The translations under genes and the position numbers were made by a program. A DNA stretch of 64,000 nt, taken from the NCBI GenBank assembly GCA_033344735.1, contig JAWPMW010000001.1, forward strand, positions 310,001 through 374,000, in the 5' to 3' direction. How positions within the stretch are numbered: the first letter of the stretch is position 1; each line of letters starts with the position of its first letter. Source of the stretch: Gammaproteobacteria bacterium. Its GTDB lineage: Bacteria > Pseudomonadota > Gammaproteobacteria > UBA4575. This document shows, piece by piece, positions 37,201 to 45,682 of the stretch. Below the pieces are notes generated by a model. It worked only from the letters and a program-made list of their open reading frames with translations. It was not told where the DNA came from and searched no databases.

Positions 37201-37503
37201 TTAAGTAATAGGGTTATGTATGGTGACAAGCTTGGTGCCGTCAGGGAATGTTGCTTCAACTTGTACATCGTGAACCATCTCGGCGATGCCATCCATCACG
37301 TCGTCTTGTGTTAGTAGATGTCTGCCTTCTTCCATTAATTCAGCTACTCGCTTTCCCTCTCTTGCACCTTCTAATATCGCGCAAGATATATAAGCGATTG
37401 TCTCTGGGTAATTTAATTTAATACCTTTGTCCTTGCGTCGTTCTGCCAATAAGCCTGCTGTAAACAAAAGCAGTTTATCTTTTTCTCTTGGTGATAATTC
37501 CAT
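37201..37503 (-). CDS. ureA: UreA, urease gamma subunit
   Basis: The small structural subunit, 100 residues, with the family sequences [40 protein letters not shown] and [11 protein letters not shown] at the C-terminus. Length is exactly typical. It lies 17 bases upstream of ureB and 18 bases downstream of ureD. Confidence 0.98.
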   Translation of the reverse strand: MELSPREKDKLLLFTAGLLAERRKDKGIKLNYPETIAYISCAILEGAREGKRVAELMEEGRHLLTQDDVMDGIAEMVHDVQVEATFPDGTKLVTIHNPIT

Positions 37504-37521
37504 ACTGGTTCCTATGTTAAA

Positions 37522-38373
37522 TTAAGTATGCCAAATTCTAGGTGTGCTCGACTCTAGCTGGAGAATCTGTGGTCTTAGCACTTCCCACAATGCTGCAAAA
37601 AACTTTTTTATTATTTCTGCATAAGCGCTCATTGCCCTAATAATTAATAAGCCATTCATTGAAGTGTATGAGTTGCTCAAGCCCTTAAACTTTAATGCTT
37701 CTGTATTGATCGTTTCAATATCAATTGTTGCGTCTCCATCACTGATGACAAATGTGCCCACCGATTTATGACCTTGAAGTCCCCAACTAGCATTAAGAAG
37801 TTCATCACCGCCAATGAGACGATTGGTTTCTAGTAATACGGGTTTGTCTTCTCGCCATATTTCTAATTTTTGTCTGCATTGGCCGGAAATAAAGTATTCT
37901 TGTTGTGCAGGTAAGCCTAAACATTGTATTTCCCATGCAAAAAAACGATTACTTTTATTCAGATTAATTCTCGTAGTTGATGCCGCATTAGTGTCATTAA
38001 AGTAAACAGTCTCTTGGGGAAGCCATTCTAATATGGCATTTTCTTTTAGATTGATAACTTGATTCTGGCTGGCTTGTATGCCTGTGCTTCGATAAAACTT
38101 GGTTGCTGCTGGGGTAGTGATTAAAGCATGTGAATTTTCATCAAGTTGTGCACTAAGGTTGAGTGAGTCTCCACCAACAATACCACCAGGTGGATGGATT
38201 AAGTAAATGTGACAGCAACCATTTGCCTCAGGATAAAATGGTTTTTGAACTATCAATGGGCCAGAGTGTTTTTTGCTTGTTAGATTTGTTTTATTATTTC
38301 TTTGTGCAAAACAAAGATCCAGAGTTGCTTTCCAGCTGGCTTGATTTTGTGATGACAGTGCAGCAGAAATCAT
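37522..38373 (-). CDS. ureD: UreD, urease accessory protein
   Basis: UreD is the scaffold through which nickel passes to the urease apoenzyme. The 283-residue product shows ASWKATLDLCFAQRNNKT, HIYLIHPPGGIVGGDSLNLS, TTPAATKFYRSTG, EWLPQETVYFNDTNA and a C-terminal AMSAYAEIIKKFFAALWEVL, all family-like. The ATG has little RBS. It follows the 56-residue membrane gene by nine bases. Confidence 0.96.
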   Translation of the reverse strand: MISAALSSQNQASWKATLDLCFAQRNNKTNLTSKKHSGPLIVQKPFYPEANGCCHIYLIHPPGGIVGGDSLNLSAQLDENSHALITTPAATKFYRSTGIQASQNQVINLKENAILEWLPQETVYFNDTNAASTTRINLNKSNRFFAWEIQCLGLPAQQEYFISGQCRQKLEIWREDKPVLLETNRLIGGDELLNASWGLQGHKSVGTFVISDGDATIDIETINTEALKFKGLSNSYTSMNGLLIIRAMSAYAEIIKKFFAALWEVLRPQILQLESSTPRIWHT

Positions 38374-38382
38374 TGTCGTCTA

Positions 38383-38553
38383 CTATTTCTTAATGTAATG
38401 GTAAATTATGCCGCCAATAACAAACAATGCTATAAAGTATTCAATGCCTGAATGGCTATGAAAGATAGCTGTATGTCCGGAATGAGACAGTGCGGGTGTA
38501 GCAAGAATCATTAGTGTTAAATAAAGGCAAATATTTGTTAATTTAGAGTGCAT
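38383..38553 (-). CDS. Small His-rich membrane protein (HupE/UreJ-like fragment), 56 residues
   Basis: A short gene with a good ribosome site (AGGAG, six bases before the ATG) lies between urtE and ureD on the same strand. The product has a signal or first membrane helix (about 8-24, ending ATPALS), a His-rich loop HSGHTAIFHSHSG, and a second helix (about 38-53, FIALFVIGGIIYHYI). The A.AHPGH-like junction recalls the start of HupE/UreJ nickel permeases, but the protein is far too short to be one. A metal-related role in urease maturation is inference from context. Confidence 0.8.
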   Translation of the reverse strand: MHSKLTNICLYLTLMILATPALSHSGHTAIFHSHSGIEYFIALFVIGGIIYHYIKK

Positions 38554-38573
38554 AAGTTTCTCCTAGAATTATT

Positions 38574-39263
38574 TTAAACCTTCAAGTATTTATCAATTAA
38601 GTGATCATCTAACTCATTCATTGCACCTTGTGCAACATCACGACCTTTTTCTAATATACAAAAGTTTGATGCAACACGTCTTGCAAAAGGTAACTTCTGT
38701 TCGACTAATAGTACAGTGAGTCCAAGTTCTTCATTTAATTTTTGTATAATGTCGCCTATTTCACGAACTATGTTTGGTTGTATCCCTTCAGTTGGTTCGT
38801 CAAGTATTAATAATTCGGGTTCAATGGCCAATGCGCGACCAAGTGCTAGTTGTTGTTGTTGACCACCAGATAAATCTCCACCTCTTCGGTGCAACATTTC
38901 TTTTAGAACAGGAAATAACTCAAAGATAATTGATGGTAATTGCTTGGATTTATTTGCAACTAAGCCAGTGTTTAAATTGTCTTCCACAGTCAGTTGAGAA
39001 AATATTTCCCTACCTTGTGGTACATAACCAATTTTATGAACGGCGCGTTTTTCAGCATTTAATCTAGTGATATCTATATCTTTAAATTGAATAGACCCAT
39101 CAGTAGTAGATTCTAATCCCATTATGCATTTCAGTAAGGTGGTTTTGCCGACACCATTTCTACCCATTAGACAAGTCACACTCCCTTCGGGAACGTCTAA
39201 TGATAGATCCCATAGTGTGTGGCTTTCTCGATAGTATTGATTGATTGAAGAAACTTTTAACAT
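38574..39263 (-). CDS. urtE: UrtE, urea ABC transporter ATPase
   Basis: One of the two ATPases of the urea transporter. The 229-residue product has Walker A GRNGVGKTTLL, signature LSGGQQQQLALGRAL, Walker B ELLILDEPTEGIQPNIV and the switch His region LLVEQ. I chose the ATG at 39263 (MLKVSSINQYYRES), preceded by GGGAGATTAAT, rather than an in-frame start 24 bases upstream that runs into urtD. Only one base separates it from the urtD stop. Confidence 0.96.
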   Translation of the reverse strand: MLKVSSINQYYRESHTLWDLSLDVPEGSVTCLMGRNGVGKTTLLKCIMGLESTTDGSIQFKDIDITRLNAEKRAVHKIGYVPQGREIFSQLTVEDNLNTGLVANKSKQLPSIIFELFPVLKEMLHRRGGDLSGGQQQQLALGRALAIEPELLILDEPTEGIQPNIVREIGDIIQKLNEELGLTVLLVEQKLPFARRVASNFCILEKGRDVAQGAMNELDDHLIDKYLKV

Positions 39264-39264
39264 A

Positions 39265-40011
39265 TTAATCTCCCAAGTAAACTTCAATCACTTTAGGATC
39301 GCTTTGGATTTTATCCATGCTGCCCTCAGCGAGGACAGATCCTTGGTGTAATACGGTAACTCGTTTTGCAATAGATCTAACAAATTCCATATCATGTTCC
39401 ACAACAACTACTGAATGTCGTTCAGCGAGAGATGTAAGTAATTCAGCTGTGCGTTCAGATTCCTGGTGTGTCATTCCTGCAACAGGTTCATCAACTAGAA
39501 GCACTTGGGGATTCTGGGTGATTAACATGCCGATTTCTAACCATTGCTTCTGCCCATGAGATAATTCGCCAGCCATTCTATATTTTTCAGATTCAAGGCC
39601 AATAGTTTCTAGTGAATAATCAATTTTGTTGCGTTGATCTTCGCTCAGTTTATAAAACAAATTGCTTAATATATTGCGATGACCTTCTAGAGCAAGTTGT
39701 AAATTTTCAAATACACTGTGATTCTCGAATACAGTAGGTTTTTGAAATTTTCGACCAATGCCTAAATTGGCAATTTCTGCTTCATCTTTAGTGGTTAAGT
39801 CTATGTGATCTCCAAAATAGACTTCGCCTTCGTCTGGATTTGTTTTACCAGTAATAATATCCATCATGGTTGTTTTGCCAGCACCATTAGGGCCAATTAT
39901 GCAACGTAGTTCATTCTTGTCTATGTAAAGACTCAGTTCATTGATCGCTTTGAATCCGTCAAAACTAACAGAGACATTATTCAAATATAATATAGATTCA
40001 TTTTTATCCAT
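39265..40011 (-). CDS. urtD: UrtD, urea ABC transporter ATPase
   Basis: The second ATPase, 248 residues, of the LivG type. It has Walker A GPNGAGKTTMMDIITG, LGIGRKFQKPTVFENHSVFE, signature LSHGQKQWLEIGM and Walker B QVLLVDEPVAGMTHQESERT. The longer loop and LSHGQ signature are typical of UrtD. Its ATG overlaps the urtC stop by one base (TAATG). Confidence 0.97.
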   Translation of the reverse strand: MDKNESILYLNNVSVSFDGFKAINELSLYIDKNELRCIIGPNGAGKTTMMDIITGKTNPDEGEVYFGDHIDLTTKDEAEIANLGIGRKFQKPTVFENHSVFENLQLALEGHRNILSNLFYKLSEDQRNKIDYSLETIGLESEKYRMAGELSHGQKQWLEIGMLITQNPQVLLVDEPVAGMTHQESERTAELLTSLAERHSVVVVEHDMEFVRSIAKRVTVLHQGSVLAEGSMDKIQSDPKVIEVYLGD

Positions 40012-41156
40012 TATGATTTCTTCATATTGGCAAGCGATTGTTTGATCGATTTATTTTTAGTATTGCGAGTGATGACTTGATTGTAAATTCCGACTAATCC
40101 TTTTGGCATAAATACCGTTACGAACACGAACATGCTGCCTAATATAAATAACCAAGCTTCAGGTGCCCATGCAGTAAAGAATGTTTTTGCATAATTGACA
40201 ACAAATGCTCCTAGTACAGCTCCATACAATGTGCCTCGACCACCAATGGCAACCCATATAACAAGCTCGATTGAACGGATAGGTGCAAACTCACTTGGAT
40301 TAATAATACCGACTTGTGGTACATATAATGCACCGGCAATTCCTGCTAATAAGGCAGATACAACAAAGATGAATAATTTTATATGTTCATCACGATAACC
40401 CATAAATCGCACGCGACTCTCTGAATCTCGAATCGCCATAACTAGACTTCCAAGACGAGACTGAGCAATGTATTTACATAATGCGTAACCAGATAACAAT
40501 GCAACAGCAGATGTAAAAAATAATGCACATCGTGTGGTGTTGTCTTGCAGGTTGAATCCCAATATCTCTTTGAAATCAGTTAATCCGTTATTACCACCAA
40601 ATCCAAAATCATTCTGAAAGAAAGTTAACATTAGTGCATAAGTCATCGCTTGTGTCATGATAGATAAATACACACCAGTGACACGCGAACGGAATGCTAA
40701 CCAGCCAAAAACGAAAGCAAGAATTCCAGGAGCTAGCAATATCATTAATAGTGCCATTGAGAAATGATTGAAGCCAAGCCAGTACCAAGGAAGTGAATCC
40801 CAGTTTAAAAACACCATAAAGTCTGGTAAAAGTGGGTTACCATATACACCTCGATCACCAATTTGACGCATTAAATACATGCCCATGGCATAGCCGCCTA
40901 ACGCAAAGAACGCACCATGTCCTAGGCTGAGTATCCCTAAATAGCCCCAAACCAAATCAACTGATAGAGCCAATAAGGCATAACATAAATACTTGCCTAA
41001 TAAAGTTACTGTATAGGTTGATATATGTAGAACAGAATCTACCGGCGTAAGTAAGTTTAATGCAGGAACTATGATGGCAGAAATAACAATCACTATTGTG
41101 AGTATTTTGCTTCCTGTGTCAGACAGTAGTAACCGTTGTATAAGAGATTTTTCCAT
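40011..41156 (-). CDS. urtC: UrtC, urea ABC transporter permease
   Basis: A branched-chain-amino-acid-type permease of 381 residues with about nine to ten helices. Family-like parts are YLCYALLALSVDLVWGYLGI, LSLGHGAFFALGGYAMGMYL, FRSRVTGVYLSIMTQAMTYA and VWVAIGGRGTLYGAVLGA-type sequence (ELVIWVAIGGRGTLYGAVLG). I chose the ATG at 41156, five bases after the urtB stop. A TTG at 41171 inside urtB would add five residues. Confidence 0.95.
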   Translation of the reverse strand: MEKSLIQRLLLSDTGSKILTIVIVISAIIVPALNLLTPVDSVLHISTYTVTLLGKYLCYALLALSVDLVWGYLGILSLGHGAFFALGGYAMGMYLMRQIGDRGVYGNPLLPDFMVFLNWDSLPWYWLGFNHFSMALLMILLAPGILAFVFGWLAFRSRVTGVYLSIMTQAMTYALMLTFFQNDFGFGGNNGLTDFKEILGFNLQDNTTRCALFFTSAVALLSGYALCKYIAQSRLGSLVMAIRDSESRVRFMGYRDEHIKLFIFVVSALLAGIAGALYVPQVGIINPSEFAPIRSIELVIWVAIGGRGTLYGAVLGAFVVNYAKTFFTAWAPEAWLFILGSMFVFVTVFMPKGLVGIYNQVITRNTKNKSIKQSLANMKKS

Positions 41157-41160
41157 AGTG

Positions 41161-42801
41161 TTAGCTGTCAACTGAGCGACCCTTCAAGGCAAACATGCCT
41201 CGTGGTCTTTTTTGTATGAATAAGATAATAAATACCAGTACGATTATCTTTGCTAACACAGCGCCAGAAAATGGTTCCAAGTATTTATTTGCAATTCCTA
41301 AAGTCATTGCACCGAATAAAGTGCCCCATAAATTCCCTACACCGCCAAATACGACGACCATAAATGAATCAATAATATAAGTTTGACCTAAGTTAGGACC
41401 CACGTTAGTCAATTGGCTAAGTGCAACACCAGCAATTCCAGCAATTCCAGAGCCTAAACCAAAAGTGAATGCGTCTACCCAATCGGTTCTAATGCCCATC
41501 GCTTTTGCCATAGAGCGGTTTTGAGTCACTGCTCTGACTTGTAGGCCAAACCTTGACTTATTGAGTAATAGCATTAGTCCGGCAAGGACGATTAAAGCAA
41601 ATATTATGATATAGAGTCGGTTATAGGTAAGTGATAAAGCTGGATTAATTTCAAGTGAACCACTCAACCAGTCAGGGGTAGAGACTGCACGATTCTGTGG
41701 TGAGATAAGTGTACGCACTGCCTGTTGCAAGATTAAACTAATACCGAAAGTGGCTAATAAAGTTTCTAAAGGACGACCATAGAGAAATCTAATAATGCCA
41801 CGTTCAATGCCTATACCAACAAGTCCTGTAAAAATAAAGGCAGTCGGTATTGAGATGAGTATTGAGTATTCAATATGATTCGGCAGTACTAGCTGGATAA
41901 TATAAGTAGTGTAAGCGCCTAACATTAGCATTTCACCGTGAGCCATGTTAATTACTCCCATGACACCAAAGGTGATTGCTAAGCCAACCGCAATAAGTAA
42001 TAACACTGATCCCAAGCTAACACCGAAAAATATATTTTCAATTTGTTTGTATATACCCACTCTAGATTCAATTTTTGTCAATGAAGTGCGTGTTGATTTA
42101 AGCAATGATTGAGATTTTAGAGTTTGTGTATTTCCAGAAAGATTTTTTTCAAGTTCTTTTAACGCCACGCGTACTTCAGGGTAAAGTGAGTCAGATAGTG
42201 CTTCGATAGCAATAATTTTTTCTTCGTGAACAGGCGCGTTTAATTGGTTGATATATATTGCTGTTTGCAATGCGCTAATGACATTTTTATCTTTTTCCAC
42301 GCCGAGTCGTTGTTCTAATATTTCAGATGTTTCGTCATCCATATTCTTGAACATTTCTACTGCAGCAGATTTTCTGACTTTGGGATTACTATCAGCTAAG
42401 CTTAATTGGGCAATGGAAGAATTTAAGGCGCGTCTTAACTTGTTGTTGATACCAACTTTTTTAAGTTTCTTTTTGGCGATGTCTCCAAGTGGTTCACCGC
42501 TGCTGGCGTTTATAATGCTAGCTGTTTTGTTTTGAATGTTTGCAATGACTATTAATTTATCGTCTTTCTTATAATAAAGTTTTCCATCTAATAATTTAGA
42601 TAAAATGGTTAGAGATCGTTTATGCCCTGATTGCTGTATATTTTTTATGATGACTTCTTTTTCATCAAACTTTTTAGTTGTCAAGCTTGCGACTAAGTCA
42701 GAAAAGTTTAACTTTGAGTCATTAGTACTATTTTCGTCTGCAAGAGATAACCCTGCTAGCAGAGAAGAGAGTAACAAGATAAATGTTAATTTTGACAGCA
42801 T
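41161..42801 (-). CDS. urtB: UrtB, urea ABC transporter permease with periplasmic N-domain
   Basis: The second permease, 546 residues. It starts with a signal peptide (MLSKLTFILLLSSLLAGLSL, cut near ADENS) and a roughly 230-residue soluble region of helical repeats (KVRKSAAVEMFKNMDDETSE; PEVRVALKELEKNL) that look HEAT-like. The LivH-type permease follows (ITFGVMGVINMAHGEMLMLG; GRPLETLLATFGISLILQQA; SFMVVVFGGVGNLWGTLFGA). Proteobacterial UrtB often has this extra domain; its role is unknown. I start at the internal ATG at 42801 because the 21 codons upstream lie in the terminator hairpin region. Confidence 0.94.
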   Translation of the reverse strand: MLSKLTFILLLSSLLAGLSLADENSTNDSKLNFSDLVASLTTKKFDEKEVIIKNIQQSGHKRSLTILSKLLDGKLYYKKDDKLIVIANIQNKTASIINASSGEPLGDIAKKKLKKVGINNKLRRALNSSIAQLSLADSNPKVRKSAAVEMFKNMDDETSEILEQRLGVEKDKNVISALQTAIYINQLNAPVHEEKIIAIEALSDSLYPEVRVALKELEKNLSGNTQTLKSQSLLKSTRTSLTKIESRVGIYKQIENIFFGVSLGSVLLLIAVGLAITFGVMGVINMAHGEMLMLGAYTTYIIQLVLPNHIEYSILISIPTAFIFTGLVGIGIERGIIRFLYGRPLETLLATFGISLILQQAVRTLISPQNRAVSTPDWLSGSLEINPALSLTYNRLYIIIFALIVLAGLMLLLNKSRFGLQVRAVTQNRSMAKAMGIRTDWVDAFTFGLGSGIAGIAGVALSQLTNVGPNLGQTYIIDSFMVVVFGGVGNLWGTLFGAMTLGIANKYLEPFSGAVLAKIIVLVFIILFIQKRPRGMFALKGRSVDS

Positions 42802-42820
42802 TTTAATTATTATTATAAAA

Positions 42821-42844
42821 GGGCGCTCCAATATTGGAGCGCCC
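42821..42844 (-). terminator. Intrinsic (partial) terminator between urtA and urtB
   Basis: GGGCGCTCCAAT and ATTGGAGCGCCC form a perfect 24-base palindrome. On the minus strand it is followed by CTTTTATAATAAT. It lies 37 bases after the urtA stop and 19 before the urtB ATG. It would make urtA mRNA more abundant than the transporter mRNA, which is common for periplasmic binding proteins. Confidence 0.88.
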
Positions 42845-42881
42845 AATTTGTACCGAGAGTACAAGGTTAACTAATTATAAT

Positions 42882-44159
42882 TTAGTAATTTTGACCGGAA
42901 CATTTCTTGGTCTCGGTATTGTAGTTACCGCAGTTGATTGCAGGATCAGACCAATCAGACACGATTACTGCGCTTTCCGGAAGATAGTCAGTCCAAGCAT
43001 CACCGATAACTTCGCTATCTGTTGACCAAACAATTTCAAATTGGCCATCATCTTGAATCTCACCAATTAAGACAGGCTTAGATAAGTGATGATTAGTATT
43101 CATTACTGCAGTACCGCCAGTTAAGTTTGGAATTTCTAATCCATACATTGCGGGACGAACTTTATCTACCTCTGTAGTGCCAGCTGTTTCGACTGCTTGT
43201 GCCCACATTTTGAAGCCAATGTATGTTGCCTCCATTGGGTCATTGGTAACACGATCTTCGTTACCAATAAATGTTTGCCATGCTTCGATGAACTTATCAT
43301 TCTCATCACTTTCAGCGCTTTGGAAATAATTCCAAGCAGCTAGGTGACCAACTAATGGTGCAGTATCAATACCTGAAAGTTCTTCTTCACCAACAGAGAA
43401 TGCAACTACTGGAATATCTTCTGCTGACATACCTTGGTTGCCCAGCTCTTTGTAAAACGGCACATTTGCATCACCATTAATGGTGGAAACAACTGCTGTT
43501 TTCTTGCCGGCTGAACCGAATTGCTTGATGTCAGAAACAATTGTCTGCCAGTCAGAGTGACCGAAAGGTGTGTAATTGATCATGATGTCTTTCTCATCTA
43601 CACCTTTAAGCTTTAGATATGACTCTAGAATTTTGTTGGTAGTGCGAGGGTAGACGTAGTCTGTTCCTGCTAAAACCCAACGTTCAACGCCACCATCCAT
43701 TAGATAGTCAACTGCTGGAATCGCTTGTTGGTTAGGTGCAGCTCCTGTGTAAAAGACGTTCTTAGAAGACTCTTCACCTTCGTATTGGACTGGATAGAAT
43801 AAAAGTCCATTTAATTCTTCAACAACAGGAAGTACAGATTTTCTGGAAACTGATGTCCAGCAACCAAAAATCACATCGACCTCATGAACTTCAATTAGCT
43901 CACGCATTTTTTCAGCGAACAAAGGCCAATCAGAGGCAGGATCTACTACTACCGCTTCTAACTGCTTGCCTAAAAGACCGCCAGCCTTATTTTGTTCTTC
44001 TACCATCATTAATACAGTATCTTTAAGTGTTGTCTCACTAATTGCCATGGTTCCTGATAAGGAATGAAGTACGCCTACTTTAATAGTGTCTGAGAATGCG
44101 TTTGATGACCATGCAATCATCGCAACACATAACACAGACCACAAACTCAACTTTTTCAT
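42882..44159 (-). CDS. urtA: UrtA, periplasmic urea-binding protein
   Basis: UrtA captures urea in the periplasm. The 425-residue product has a signal peptide (about 1-23, ending SNAFSD) and the Peripla_BP_5 fold with UrtA hallmarks: IKVGVLHSLSGTMAISETTL, VDVIFGCWTSVSRKSVLPVV, GLLFYPVQYEGEESSKNVFY, GAAPNQQAIPAVDYL and HLAAWNYFQS. The C-terminus (YNTETKKCSGQNY) is conserved. RBS TGGAGAATTTA precedes the ATG. Confidence 0.97.
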   Translation of the reverse strand: MKKLSLWSVLCVAMIAWSSNAFSDTIKVGVLHSLSGTMAISETTLKDTVLMMVEEQNKAGGLLGKQLEAVVVDPASDWPLFAEKMRELIEVHEVDVIFGCWTSVSRKSVLPVVEELNGLLFYPVQYEGEESSKNVFYTGAAPNQQAIPAVDYLMDGGVERWVLAGTDYVYPRTTNKILESYLKLKGVDEKDIMINYTPFGHSDWQTIVSDIKQFGSAGKKTAVVSTINGDANVPFYKELGNQGMSAEDIPVVAFSVGEEELSGIDTAPLVGHLAAWNYFQSAESDENDKFIEAWQTFIGNEDRVTNDPMEATYIGFKMWAQAVETAGTTEVDKVRPAMYGLEIPNLTGGTAVMNTNHHLSKPVLIGEIQDDGQFEIVWSTDSEVIGDAWTDYLPESAVIVSDWSDPAINCGNYNTETKKCSGQNY

Positions 44160-44261
44160 TAAATTCTCCAGTGGTTAATATTCAAAGTTCTAAACAGGGC
44201 TTACATCAAGTTCATGTGCATAGATGCATTGTCATTGTGCGTAATGCCCTTAGTTTGGTAG

Positions 44262-44279
44262 GTTCACGATTTGTGCCAC
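44262..44279 (-). promoter_or_regulatory. Weak sigma-54-like motif upstream of urtA
   Basis: On the minus strand TGTGGCACAAATCGTGAA carries a perfect TGGCAC element, but the -12 element reads GTGA instead of TTGC (GG-N10-GA). It would give a leader of about 90 bases before urtA. The NtrC-like site 150 bases upstream makes it worth noting, but the -12 mismatch is serious. Confidence 0.3.
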
Positions 44280-44430
44280 AAAATATATTTAGTAAAGATA
44301 TTACTAACTAAGTTTATTAACTTATTGAATTTATTATATAATTTTATCAAATATCTAGCTCTTCTTATGTATTACTTCATTAATTTAATATGATTGGAAT
44401 GTCCGACTTTAGTGCAAGCCGAATTTATAA

Positions 44431-44447
44431 TGATTTAAATTGGTGCA
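44431..44447. promoter_or_regulatory. NtrC-like site
   Basis: TGATTTAAATTGGTGCA matches the enteric NtrC consensus TGCACTAAAATGGTGCA at 13 of 17 positions by eye, with one perfect half (TGGTGCA). It lies about 270 bases upstream of urtA and 227 upstream of the MerR-type gene. Urea transporters are commonly nitrogen-regulated, so an enhancer here would make sense. Only one half is good. Confidence 0.3.
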
Positions 44448-44580
44448 TATTTAATTCAATTTATTAGGTTTGAAAGGTTTTCAGCGATTGATTAATGCTT
44501 GATTGACTTAAGTTTAAAAACATTAAATGCATAAAATCGTACAAATCTGGCAGCTGCATTGATATTATATAAACAAAATA

Positions 44581-44644
44581 TGTACATTAATGTTCGTATA
44601 GATTATTAGATATGTACAAATACTGGTTATGTGTTTATTGTACA
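44581..44644. repeat. Three TGTACA palindromes before the MerR/LitR-type gene
   Basis: Perfect TGTACA palindromes occur at 44581-44586, 44613-44618 and 44639-44644, with a near copy CGTACA at 44538-44543. They lie 30-93 bases upstream of the regulator's ATG. From memory, LitR-type MerR regulators bind TGTACA-like half-sites, so these are candidate operators, most simply for autoregulation. The spacing is uneven. Confidence 0.55.
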
Positions 44645-44673
44645 TAAATTGTAAATATACGAGGAAAATTATA

Positions 44674-45672
44674 ATGGATTCTCAAATTTGTAAAGATGAA
44701 TATAAGATCGGTGCTGTTTCTAAGATCACAGGAATAGGAACTGAAACACTAAGAGCGTGGGAAAGGAGATACCAAGCGATTGTGCCAAGTCGATCTGAAT
44801 CGGGTGACCGTGTTTATAGTAGTGATGATCTATCGAAGTTATTTCTGCTAAAAAACTTATCTGATGCAGGAAATTCAATTGGTACAATTGCACGACTGTC
44901 TCTACATGAGCTAAAAAGTAAATGGGAAAATAGTGTGCAGTTAAGTGAGCTAGGTTCTAATTTAGGAAAAGCTAATGATAATCAACAGATTTCAAATAGC
45001 CAGTCATGTCGGGTATTACTATTAGGAGAAGATTTTCCATTGAGAGTACTTGATGGTATGTCTGACTTTAACGGCATAGAGTTACTTGGGCATGTTGATT
45101 CCATAGAAAGTTGGGATAAAACACAACCAAATTCATTGGTGCATGTGGCAATTATAGAGCGGCCCACAATTAATGAAGAGGTCAGAAAATACGTGTCTAC
45201 ATTGCTTAAAGAAATGGGTGTTTGGCATGTGATTGTTTTGTATGGATTTGGGTCGCAAATAGAAATTAATCAATTGCAAAGTCCCCAAGTGAGTGCCATA
45301 CGCTCATCTATCGATGTACATGAATTGGCTAGATTGTGTATGGACCGTGCTGGTGGTGATTCTAAAAATTTAATTGCTACTCAAAATTCTACAGTGTACT
45401 TAGAAGATTCTATACCTACTCGACGTTACAGTTCTAAACAATTAGGTAGCTTGGCTAGAATATCATCATCTATACAATGTGAGTGCCCAAAGCATTTGTC
45501 AGATCTTATTAATAGCTTGGTATCTTTTGAGATATATAGTGCTGAATGTGAGAGTAAGAATGAACAAGATGCAAATTTGCATGCCTATTTGCATGCTACG
45601 TCAGCACAATCACGAGCGATACTTGAAGATGCCTTAGCCCATGTAATCAAACACGAAAATATAAAAATATAG
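44674..45672 (+). CDS. MerR-family regulator, LitR/CarH-like architecture
   Basis: A 332-residue transcription regulator. Residues about 10-75 are a MerR helix-turn-helix (IGAVSKITGIGTETLRAWER, RYQAIVPSRSESGDRVYS). Residues about 110-225 resemble a degenerate cobalamin-binding-like alpha/beta domain (CRVLLLGEDFPLRVLDGMSD). The C-terminal helical part reads LGSLARISSSIQCECPKHLS and FEIYSAECESK. No E/D-x-H-x-x-G cobalamin motif is visible, so a light-sensing B12 role is doubtful. I chose ATG 44674 with GAGGA nine bases upstream over an unsupported start 45 bases earlier. It is divergent from urtA. Confidence 0.85.
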   Translation: MDSQICKDEYKIGAVSKITGIGTETLRAWERRYQAIVPSRSESGDRVYSSDDLSKLFLLKNLSDAGNSIGTIARLSLHELKSKWENSVQLSELGSNLGKANDNQQISNSQSCRVLLLGEDFPLRVLDGMSDFNGIELLGHVDSIESWDKTQPNSLVHVAIIERPTINEEVRKYVSTLLKEMGVWHVIVLYGFGSQIEINQLQSPQVSAIRSSIDVHELARLCMDRAGGDSKNLIATQNSTVYLEDSIPTRRYSSKQLGSLARISSSIQCECPKHLSDLINSLVSFEIYSAECESKNEQDANLHAYLHATSAQSRAILEDALAHVIKHENIKI

Positions 45673-45682
45673 TTAGCTTTAG

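Noticed and set aside
42802-42864. Upstream start for UrtB
   Set aside because: The extra 21 codons cover the terminator palindrome, and the signal peptide begins properly at 42801.
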